Positions 21,982-33,583 of a stretch of DNA of 64,000 nucleotides are shown in pieces. This DNA is from Cryphonectria parasitica EP155 (Eukaryota > Ascomycota > Sordariomycetes > Diaporthales > Cryphonectriaceae), in assembly GCF_011745365.1 (NCBI RefSeq), contig NW_024468913.1, positions 1,054,001 to 1,118,000 on the forward strand, given 5' to 3'. The position numbers were made by a program, and so were the translations under genes. The notes under the pieces are model-generated. The model was given only the letters and a program-made list of their open reading frames with translations, had not been told where the DNA came from and ran no database searches. Positions within the stretch are counted from its first letter, which is position 1. Each line of letters starts with the position of its first letter.

Positions 21982-23186
21982 AAGTGGAGGTGACCTTTCT
22001 CTTTTTCAGGAACAGGGCAAACCTCCGTTCTGTGTCTGCCGACGGCCCTTGCCCTGTGATGTGGGGGCAACCCCCCCCCCCCTTTTTCTCTTTTCTTTTT
22101 ACATCTTTTTTAATTCCTATTCTCCTGTTTTGTTGGTATCTTACTAATTTATTCATACACAGGAAATCAAATATAGAATCTGCTGTGATTACACCGTACA
22201 TAGTATGCACTACGTAAGAGATCAGCGGGATGCGTAGGCTGAGTGAGCGCCATTCACACACCTAAGAGAACGGCGTCTTTAGTTGATTGTTATTGTCTCA
22301 TAGATGAGTAGTCTCCCAACCTCTCAAACCACCCCCTCCCCCCCCTTCTTCTCCCAGAGCGTCAGGTCAGGTGGGGTGAAAGTCCTTGATTAAGTTTTTT
22401 TTGGTGATGCACATCGTGAATCGAAGGCTCCATGTGCGATACTTACCGCCGAGCTTTTTGGGCGCCCCCCCACTGGGGCTTGCAGGCGTCTCCAGTGAAT
22501 GTACTACAGGGTACGTACTAGAGAAGTAGCTGGGGCCATGCCTGCTTTAGCATCGCCCCGCATTCTTGCAAGGTTCTCACCTGTTTATCGCTGGGCCTTG
22601 CCAAAGGGCCCGCTTACGGATCTCGAGAAGCATCTGATCGAATACCTGGGCAGGCACATTGAAGGGCGGGGGAACCACTAATCCAAGCCGATCGCGGGGC
22701 ATACTCAAAGCGACGCGCCAGGGAAGGCGAAGAAGAAAAAAAAGAAAAAAGTAAGAAAAAAAAAATGCCGGATACGTCAGTGCTATCGCACACATTTCAA
22801 TTCCATCATCATATTGCATCACAGAGAGAAAGAGGCCACAAATCTTTTCCACCTGTATCTCCGTTCATTGCACTCACGGAAGAACCCGATCAGTACAACC
22901 CACCCTGCACCTCAAACCAAGTTCTACGCCACCGTCGACGAAACTCAGGACGCACCTTTCATCTTACCTTGCGAGTACCGCCTCGTCCAGACCCATCTTC
23001 TCTCGTCACGGAGCTCCACTCCACTCTCAACTCAACTCAACCCCCTCTCTGCCTCCCACTCCCTCCGTCTCTCTCTCGGCGCCGAAGCACGACACCAATC
23101 CTACACACGTCGTCAGCTATTACCAACTTTCCATCCTATCGTTGACTGTTTTAAAGTTTTGTTCTTATTTTTATTACACACCAGCC

Positions 23187-23967
23187 ATGGCAATGAGCGG
23201 GGAGTTGCAGAATGCCAACCCTACCATCATCAATACGTCGGAGCTCCCCACCCGGAGGCGCGCAAAGAGGAAGGCAGATGGCCGCAGCAAGGGCGAGGAC
23301 GTCACTGCCTTCATGCCAGATCGCGAGTGGGATTCTTCCTTTGAGCAGGTGAGCGTCTTTGGCAATGCTGGAGGCCTCACTGGAAGTGATGGCGACGTTG
23401 AGGAAGACGAGGAAGAGGATCCAATCGACGAGCAGGAAATCTTTGGTATGTTGCCTTTCTCCACATCGGCACTGTCATCTTGACATGGTGGGATCATGAT
23501 CTGTCCTTCACCTGTTACGTTGATTGTCTACACACGCTAATCGCACCGCAGACCTCATCTCCACCATCTCCGACCCTGAACATCCCCTCACGCTCGGCCA
23601 GCTGGCAGTGGTCAACCTGCAAGACATCCACATCGACCCGCCGCCGATGCCAGGGAAGGGGCCAGACCTAGACGTCATTACCACGGTCACGGTCGAGCTC
23701 ACCCCGACCGTGAACCACTGCAGCCTGGCTACCATCATCGGTCTGGCTGTGCGGGTCCGCCTGGATGCGTGTCTGCCCCCGAACTACAGGCTCGACATCA
23801 GGATGAAGCAGGGCTCGCATGCGCAGGACACGCAGATCGACAAACAGCTTGCCGATAAAGAGCGTATTGCTGCCGCTTTGGAGAACGACACGCTCAAGCG
23901 AACACTGGACACCATGATGGAGACGTGCATCAAGATTTACGACAGCGATGAGGAGGCAAGGGTGTGA
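23187..23967 (+). CDS. CIA2: Cytosolic iron-sulfur assembly targeting factor CIA2 (MIP18/FAM96 family)
   Basis: Exons 23187-23445 and 23552-23967; one 106-nt intron; 224 residues, close to yeast Cia2 (231). The N-terminal 85 residues are charged and acidic (DVEEDEEEDPIDEQEIF), as in fungal homologues. The MIP18 (DUF59) domain follows: DLISTISDPEHPLTLGQLAVV, then TVNHCSLATIIGLAVRVRL with the reactive Cys at 143, and the signature KQLADKERIAAALEN. In the CIA targeting complex (Cia1-Cia2-Met18) this protein delivers Fe-S clusters to cytosolic and nuclear enzymes such as DNA polymerases and helicases. The first of two close ATGs (23187, 23193) was chosen; both give nearly the same protein. Confidence 0.95.
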
Positions 23968-24879
23968 ACAGGCCGAGTGAGAACACGCACAAGAGCCATG
24001 TCATTCACCCTCCCCTCCCCCCTTGCAGAGCTGTGTTGATGCACGGTACAGCGCTATGGCGTCCTGGGAGATAACTCAGCTGGTCGTTGGCACACATAAT
24101 ATGTGGGCCATGTGCTCTCGGCAGTCGATCTTGGAAGATGCGGTGTGCGCTGATTCTGATGGTCACGAAAACAGAACAGAGCTTAGAGCGTCTACACACC
24201 GCACGCGAGGATTTCCAGCTGGAGCGGCAGTCGCCTGATCCTCTCGGACGGGATACAAAATCTGCTTGCCAGGGCGGAGCTCACAGAGTTTACGAGTCAT
24301 ACTCTATTCGAAACGCCAGGCCAGGGAACGAAGCTGATGATGCCATGCCTTTCTTTTACGCATGCATGCGCTTCGACCAAGATTCGACCCGAAGCTCTGG
24401 GCTAGTGCAATCCCTCAGGATCATGATCGAAAGCGGAACGGTCTATCCCAATGTGCTAAAATGTAGCATGTGCACTTCATTAAAACTTGGGCTACTCAAA
24501 TTATTGCCGCAAGCCCCAGGCAGCGATCTGCGTGGCGTACATCTCCTTTCACTTGAGCGTTTTGGGATAAATCTCGGAGCCAATTTCGACAAGAATCCTG
24601 GGTCATAACTCAAATCGCTTGGGCTTATTGTAGCTAGTGCCAGACAATGCACTGATGTGTCGCCGTTCCTGGCATGGAATCTCTCTGCGCTCATTTCATT
24701 TCGAGAAGTCGATTTTGAATTCTTAGGGAACAACAATCCTCTTTTTGCCTCTCCCAGTGCTGGCAGTCCGTCCCATCATCACTGTCTCATGTACAACAAT
24801 ATACCCAGGCGATCTGTCAAGATCTCGGAGCTCACTGCCTCACACCGACAAGTCCGCCGAAGCCGTTCGCGCTACCCGC

Positions 24880-24935
24880 CGATCGTCAGGAACCCGATCG
24901 TCAGGAACCCGATCGCCAGGATCCCGATCGTGCCG
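24880..24935 (+). repeat. 15-bp tandem repeat, about 3.5 copies
   Basis: Unit CGATCGTCAGGAACC, twice exact, then CGATCGCCAGGATCC and a partial CGATCGTGCCGACC. Each unit contains the palindrome CGATCG. Confidence 0.85.
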
Positions 24936-25620
24936 ACCGAACCTTACCGGGGGCGGCTTTCCCGTCTGTAGTTTTACGCTTCCGTCGTCAACTTTATGTT
25001 GTTGTTGTCGTCCTGCCTCTTCCTGCTCAGGGATCCTTTCTCGTCACGACGAGGTGGTGCGTATAAAAGTAGATGGATTCATTGTCCTCCTTGGAATGCT
25101 AACCAAAAAGTAACTGCTACACGCTAATGAACTATGTACAATACAGTATGGCACTATGTCCCACCCCCCCCTCTCTTCTCCATGACAGTGCGTTGTAAAA
25201 CGTTTGATCGGCGGCGTCTAGCATGAACTCGTGGTTCGATGATGATGTCGCTGCGGGCGTGGCAAAGAAGTTCTGCGTCTACCCTCCCCCCCTTCCCTTT
25301 GTTCCAAATGAAAGCCGCGATGATCGCTGTAAAATAAATATAGATGAAAAATCTCCTTTGACGTTCCGTTACAAACCTTGAGTCTGGTGAAACTGTTCAT
25401 CTGCTATGGGTCTTTACGGACCGCACGGTTCTTCGAAACGTATGGATGGGATGGAACGGACGGAATGAGCGGGTGAGTTTGCGTGCTAGGACACGGATAT
25501 CATGCGCAGACTGACTGACTAAGTGACTGGCAGACACATTGACAGGACTCAAGAGAGCTTAATTCTTCTGCCTTTTGCTTGGCGGCATTGCGCAATCTTC
25601 CTTCTTCTTGATTCTTCTCG

Positions 25621-25655
25621 TTCTTCTTCTTCTTCTTCTTCTCCTCCTTCTCCTT
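25621..25655 (+). repeat. (CTT)n/(CTC)n microsatellite
   Basis: Uninterrupted pyrimidine triplets (ttcttcttcttctt then ctcctt) within gene-free DNA. Confidence 0.85.
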
Positions 25656-28013
25656 CCAGCTAAACACGCGCCCCCCCCCCCTCTGGGCCCCGAGTCAGAG
25701 GGACTGCCACTGGCCAGAAAGCCAGGTTCACCCTGTCGACAAGCAAGTCACCTGATTAAGCGATATATACCATATAGCATGATCAACATGTAAAATGATG
25801 GGCACTTGTTATCCGAGAGCGAGGCCGCTACTTCACCTGTTTCCCCCCCCTTAACAGATACACTTTAGTGTCTCCATTGCCACGGTCAGACCGCCACGAG
25901 GCATAAAGACTACCCATCACACGAATGATAAGTAAACAAGTCCGTCCGTCAGTCCCTTGCCCCAAGCCCCTCCCCCCTGCGGGGGGGTGTGCCAAGCTTG
26001 GTAGGACGGCAGTGGGTAGCGCGACATAAGTTGGGGTCCCATGTGCGCTGCCAGGAACAAGGCTTTTGTCGAATTCCCACCTGGAGATGTCTGTGTGTCT
26101 CTCTTTTTCTCCCTCCCTCCTTTGTCTCCCCTCCCCGCCCCTGCCCTGACACGCCCCGGGTTATCCGAACGGACCTGGGGTAACCGAAACGGAGAATCTC
26201 CAAAATGTCGGGACAAGACTACTTGAGTAGGATGAAATGATGATCATAGGGTAACAGTAATGTAGTACAAAAGCTATGAGAGAGATGTGGTGTCCACCCA
26301 GACCAGAGGATGTGGCGTGGTAAATAGTGGTGTTGGCCTGGTGGGCGCCCGTTACCGCTCCTTCCATCTTTTCTCCTCTTCTCTCTCTACCTTACCATTC
26401 TTTCCATATTCCTAAGTCTTCCTCTCCTCAAGAAGGCCCCGCACATGCAAACCCACACTGTCCCCTGTCACTAGGACCCCCAGCGGCACAAGATGGTACT
26501 ACTAAAAGACGCCTATCATGGCAACTCTCCCCTCCCCTCCCCACCTTCATATATGTGTACTGCTATGACTACTACTGCTGCTAGTCGCGCCGCTAAAATT
26601 TCCCGCTCGCTCCTGGAGCCATGAATTAGCGGTGTTCCTTAGAGGGATAGATTGGGTTCCTCCTTTGTTCCTCTTCTTCTCTCTTCCCTCCCTCTCTCTA
26701 CCCCCTCTTCTTCATCCTACTTTTGAGGCCTAGTCTTTCTCGATCCGAGATAGGCACGTGCTAAAGTAAAAAAATAAAAAAAAGTAAGCTTGTTCAGCTG
26801 CCGCGCTGCCGCTCGTGTCTTTTTTGTTCGGCGACGGCGACAGCGACGCGGGGCGGGACACATTAAGCCACACACTCAAGGTCTCGACTCGAGCTGTTAG
26901 GCAAAGCAGGCGTGCATGCCGCGTCCTAGGTTATAGTAGTATTGTGGGCAGCTTTCAAGTGTCAAAAGGCGGAATGGAGAGCACGTGGGCGTGACGAATT
27001 TGGGGGGGGGGGCGGGGTGTTGGATAACCGGGGGACGCAGTAAGCTTGATTTCAATGCAAAATATCTCGGCGCCTTGTGGGGAGGAGGTTGACATCCGGG
27101 TCTACTTTCGGGATGGGATGTGCTTTGCGGGCAGGGCTGCTACTGGGTCGTCGCCGTCCACGGTGGCATTGGACGGACTTGACTTGTGATGGGCGATGCC
27201 GAGATTTCGCTTGGTGTGGTGGGGGAGGGGGGATGGGAGACGCGTGTCCAAGAACGCGAACAGCAAAAAAGAACATTATATATCCTTTTCCAGAAATTAG
27301 AAGACGTGACCACACACACACACCCAAGAGGTTGGCCAAGAGCGAGAAAAAGTCTCAATCAGCTAGTGAACCGTGAATGGTGTACGTGTGGGTGGGCGGC
27401 AGGGCCTCAATCATTCTATCCGAAACGCCATGCATGATCGCCCGTCTTGTCTTGTCTGGACTGATGTTCTTCTGCATCTATCCCTTCTAAGAGGGGAAAA
27501 CATGAATTGTAATTGCCGTTCTAAGCGTCAACGGCAGCTGGTTAGCCAGGTGTACGAGTTTCTTCATCTTGTACAAAACCCTGTCCTTTTGGCATGAGTA
27601 GAGCTGAGAGATTCTTGGTGTGCAGCGAGGCTGTTTGTGCTCGGCGATTGATCTCTTTTGAGCTGGGCTGAGGAAATCTCCTGGCATAGGGCCGACGCGC
27701 ACCACCTTAATTGCCTGCCTCTCTGGGCGAGACTTAGTGTATAGTTGCTCGAACCCCAGCCTCGACACGCATGACAGCTCTCAATCTTGGGGTTCCCTCG
27801 GTATGCCTGCCTGGCCAGGGCCCTGAACGTGGCAAATCTGCACGCCGGTCTGGACCACCGCACCACCAGCACCGCCAGCCCACCCCCCAATTCCCCCCCT
27901 AGGCAAGGCGAGACGCCTCTAAACACGTCTGGGCCAAACATGTGGCAATATGAACCCATTAAAGGAAGGTAGATTACCTATTCCTGACCTCTCTTTCGCA
28001 CCAGTCTCCATCT

Positions 28014-31000
28014 CTAGACATCCCCAAGCGCACCACTCGCAAGCATGTCCTGATAGAAGTCCGGCTCCAGAAATTTAGCCACAGATACGTCCTCGCTGAG
28101 ACCTTTCCTCCGACGCGTCTTGAGCACAAAGTCACGGGCCGTCGCCTGCGCACTGGCAGGTTGCAGGGGACGTAACACAACGTCCCTGTCCAGCGGATCG
28201 CCGGGCACAATGCTCCACCTGTCAAAGACTAGGGCCACCATCGCGCCCTGCGTGTTGATGCGCAGGTCCGTCTCGAAGCCGAACGAGTCGATCACGGGCA
28301 GCAACCCGTCCACACGGTACAATGGGGTCCCCACGATCGGGCCATCGCTGAGGACGTGGCCGCGCCGCCTCGCCAGCAGTGTGTACAAAGTCGAAACCGC
28401 CTCTTGGTTACCCGTCATCGCGACCGAATACATGGGCTCCATCAGGCGTGGTGACGCCATCAGAAAAGACGAGTAGCATGCTCGCCGGGCAGTGGGGATG
28501 ATCTGGCCACCTCCCCGGAAGATCGCCTCAGGGGCCAAGGCGATATCTGTGATCTTGAACTTTGTGTTACGTATAGCTGTAAGCATCTTTTGGTTAGCTT
28601 CAGTGTGAAAAGTAGAGGTAGATACAGGTGTACCAGATACGTATGCCAGCGACGTGCATCAATCACACACACAAGGGCGTGACATTGAAGGGGAAGCAAA
28701 AGATGTAATAAGGGACAGACTGCAAGGGGCTCTCCAACTGCGCGACTGGCACAAGCCGACCCGCGGGAGCCGTCCTTTTCTTTCCCCCCATTTCTTTTTT
28801 CTTTTGTCTGTTTCCCCACAGGAAGACAGCGCGTAGAGGGCAACCCATGTTCGGCCATGTCATCCCTCACAGGTGGTAAAGACTTGAGTGAAGAAATGGC
28901 ACCCCATCTTCAGCGGTAACCCGTTTGAGAAGGTGGACAGCTCCCGCGCCACAATTGTGCCACGGCAGTGGAAGCGATAAGCAACGGGAGGAGCGGCTAA
29001 GGTCGCAGACGAGTATGCAATACCAAGTGATGTGGGTGGGGGCAGGGTTCACAAGATGAAATGTACTCACGTTCTTCGCAAAGAGGACCCTCTCGGCTCG
29101 CCCAGCTGAACCCCTGGCGGATTGGCTCCTTTACGGTGTTGAGAAGCCTTTTGTCCACCTGCAGCAGAAAGAACTAAGTAAGTACAACGTCGTCGTCGTC
29201 GTGAGGGAGTATGTGGGAGGGATGCATGATCGGTAATGAAAACCCGTTTGGGGGGGGGGGGCACTCACCTCGCCGGGTAGGGTGTCGTCCTGCAAGATAT
29301 TCGGACCCTTTTCATCTGGACCAAAGGCCCAAATGCTTCTGGCGGCCAGCTTGTCCCAGTCGTACTTTTCTTCAAAGAACTTAGCTGTCTTGCGGATCGG
29401 ATCCTTCATGCTTACCACTCCCGACTCGATATCTCGTGCAATACCGTCTTCGAGGGGCTCTGCCACCATTGTGATTTTGTTCTTCTTATTTGGCGTGATT
29501 GCGTAGCAGCTGGTGTGAGACTGCTCCACAACCGTCTCGCAGAAGCGCGTCACAGGATCGGAGACCTTGATCTCCATGTCCGCATAGAGTCGTCGCAAGT
29601 CGTGCAGGACGCAGTCCATGTAGAGCTCTCCCGTCCCGAGCATGATGTGCTCGCCGGACTCCTCCACCTTGGTGTTGATTAAAGGATAGCTCTTGTTGAT
29701 TTTCCGTATGCCATCCAGCATCTTTGGCAGTTCAGATGGATTGATTGGCTCGACGGCAACCTTCAGGACTGATTCTGTGAAATGCGTAATGGGTCGGAAG
29801 ATGTAGGCGTCTTCGTCGTCCTCGAATTGCTTGTCGACTATCGTGGCCGACTTGACAATGGAATTATCGACGTCGCCCAGTAACACCCAGTTGCCTGCTG
29901 GAACTCCGTCAACGGGAATGTTGTACCTCGTCTCGGCGATCCACACGTCGGATATTTTGGCTATGGCCATATCCTCTTCATCATCAAGAGAATAACCTTC
30001 GCCAAGTACTCGAACCTCAGCGCCTGGTCGGACAATACCACTCAAGACCCGGCCGAAGGAGTGAAATTGCTTGGCATCCGAGGAGTTGAACAGCTTCGTG
30101 ACATGGACGACCAGCGGGCCGTCTTGGTCGCATGACTTCATAGACTCTGCAACCTTGGTATCGAGCGGACCCGTGTAGTACCGTTCCAGATATCTTTGAG
30201 CTGCCTCCTGTGGCGAAGGAACATGCTGCACAACCATATCGACAAACGCAGTGCAAGGGCCGAAAAACTGCTCGCACACCAGCTTGAGCAGGACCTTAGC
30301 ATCCGTCTTGTACTGAGATGGCTTAAGAGAGATGCCAAGGCTATGCAGCGTTGCCTTCAGCTCCTCGGGGCTCTCGCCGATGGTATGCGAGTAAAGCTTG
30401 TAGATGGGCTCCAGGATGAAGGTGATGAACGACCTTCTAGCGCCCTCTTCGATGGCTTTCCTCGTAAAGGAGCGCCTTTTTGGGTTGAAGAACACGTCGC
30501 CCCATAGGCGGCGTGAGAAGTCTTCTATGTTCACCCCTCCAAAACTCTCCGAGTACATCTTCGCGAATGATTGCAAGGTGAAGCACCATCCCATCTCCGT
30601 ACATGCAAAGAGGACGTTGCCCTTCTCAGGGCTCAACCGTCTCTGCTCGCCCTTTCCAGGTATCGTCTGTTCAATGATGGTGTTGACCTCCTCGACTACG
30701 TGCCTCAGCTTGAAGTATGCATCGCTGGGTGGCAGTTTGAGCTCGAGGATCAAACGGTCCATCTTGTTGAGAATGAGGGTGATCGGTATGTCCTCCAGGA
30801 CCGCATGCCGGATAATCTGTTGCGTGTTGACCTGCACACCCTCCACAACGTCCACCACTAGACAGATGCCGTCCACGAGTCGCAACGACGCTGCCACCTC
30901 ATCGACGAAGTTGACATGGCCCGGTGTGTCGATAATGTTCAACAGGTGTGATTTGCCTTTTGTGCCTTGCAGCACGAAGCTCATTGGCGCAGCTTTGACC

Positions 31001-31700
31001 GACAGCCCTCGATCCCTCTCGATGTCGTGTACATCGGTGTACCTCAGCTGCTCCTCGCGCTTCCTACCCGTCCGCTTCTCCAGCCTCTCGTTGATATCGT
31101 GAGTCTCCAGGACGAGCATGTCCACGAACGCAGTCTTTCCATGATGCAGATGCCCTGCAAGCGCAACATTTCGAATCTGGTCGGGGAAGTTCATAAGATC
31201 TGTCATGAAACCGCGCTCGTAGAAGACGTGTGGCAGGTCGGCCTCCTCGACTGTAAACTTCTTCTGCTCCACGGGCGCGATGATTGGCTCGGTCAGGGGT
31301 TGCGCGTCCTCTTCTTGCACCAGGGTCTCGACTCCTTCTCCGTAAACTTGTGCTGCCGTTGGGTAGTATTGCTTGTCTTCGTGGAGTATCACGGCGTTCG
31401 AAGGCCCCTCTACCGCACCACACACGTCAGGTTAGCCAGCGTTCTCAAAGCACGTGGCAAGGGGGAGGGTCTGGTCCTTCCTTACCATCTACCTCCATGA
31501 GCTCCTGTCCAGCCTCGCCCTCCTCGGCGAACTCGTCATCGTAGACATAGTTGCCAGCGTCGGCGCCATGCTGAGATTCTTCCTCTGATGCCTCGGCCTC
31601 CTCGCCGATGAAGTTGCCGAACCTATGCTGAATGTTAGTTTTTCCATGCAAGTCGTATAAATTGCTGGACAGCGCCTTACTCATCGTAGAGGTCATCCAT
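28014..31700 (-). CDS. SNU114: U5 snRNP GTPase Snu114 (EF-2-like spliceosome component)
   Basis: Exons in order: 31700-31681, 31622-31486, 31409-29269, 29158-29071, 28576-28014; 982 residues (human U5-116K is 972). After an acidic N terminus come the family segment [16 protein letters not shown], the P-loop GHLHHGKT at 138-145, the switch region [20 protein letters not shown] and NKMDRL. EF-2-like domains II-V follow; the IIPTARR and [12 protein letters not shown] motifs close domain IV/V. Snu114 controls Brr2-driven unwinding of U4/U6 and spliceosome disassembly. The first exon codes for only MDDLYDE. Intron 4 (29070-28577) is 494 nt, several-fold longer than any other intron here. The gene is divergent from ERG10 with 451 bp between start codons. 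Confidence 0.96.
29250..29261 (+). repeat. G12 run inside SNU114 intron 3
   Basis: On the sense strand a C12 tract begins seven nucleotides into the intron, directly after GTGAGTG. Confidence 0.92.
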
Positions 31701-32151
31701 GGCGACTGGAGAGGTTGTAAGGAGGGGTGGATGGGGGTGTGGGTGTGGGTGTGGGTGTTGCAGCAGCAGCGCGCTCGCACAGTGGCAAGAGCAGACGCGA
31801 AGTTGAGCTTGCTTCTCAAAAATCGACGAGGCTGAATTAGGCGCCACACCTGAACCGGTCTGATTGGCTAGTGGGTCTGCTGGCGGTGCAGTAGCGCCAC
31901 ATACGGTGAATTTCCAGAACTCTGGGAAAACCTTGCGAAAGACACCGAGCTCGGGCAGGATTAGTGGATACCTTCCTCAAAGAACAACAATTAAAATCTA
32001 TCGAGACTCGGTGAAGAGCGATCATCTCCTATTCTCAATACTTAAACGAGTCCGCATAGCATTGTGTTGGGAGACTTCCAGGTCAGAACGTATAAGATAA
32101 AGCTTGTCCCTCCGAACCAGCCCTCCACCGAAGCACTTCAGTCCCTCAAAT
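31701..32151. promoter_or_regulatory. Divergent promoter region SNU114 / ERG10
   Basis: 451 bp between the two ATGs with no other gene. Near the SNU114 start lies a GGGTGT repeat (about 31733-31756; CACACC on the SNU114 sense strand), probably in its 5' leader. The ERG10 side has an AT-richer stretch at 31975-32100. Confidence 0.55.

Positions 32152-33583
<1,432 letters not shown>

Larger units (their letters stand above)
12315..23186. other. 10.9 kb gene desert between the transcription factor and CIA2
   Basis: Both flanking genes are transcribed away from this space. I examined all longer frames and found no family motif, no consistent exon chain and no coding-like composition; most translate to Pro/Arg/Ser-rich low-complexity peptide. 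The DNA holds C/G runs (13299-13310, 14158-14167, 21964-21981, 22071-22082), purine- or pyrimidine-only tracts (16080-16105, 17768-17886, 22733-22765) and many copies of a CCATAGTACATAG-type palindromic motif, densest at 20250-20312. It may carry regulatory DNA or noncoding RNA; nothing in the sequence proves either. Confidence 0.6.
23968..28013. other. Gene-free 4 kb region between CIA2 and SNU114
   Basis: Convergent 3' ends flank this space. Contents: a 15-bp tandem repeat (24880-24935), a CTT-rich microsatellite (25621-25655), C11 at 25671-25681, G11 at 27002-27012 and CT-rich tracts near 26100 and 26660-26715. Frames at 24087-24608 and 27564-27959 lack any recognisable motif. Confidence 0.55.

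Noticed and set aside
21572..22261. 229-codon minus-strand open frame in the gene desert
   Set aside because: It crosses C/G runs and homopolymers, has basic low-complexity composition and no motif; its length is expected in GC-rich DNA.
24087..24608. 173-codon frame after CIA2
   Set aside because: No conserved pattern and codon use unlike neighbouring genes.
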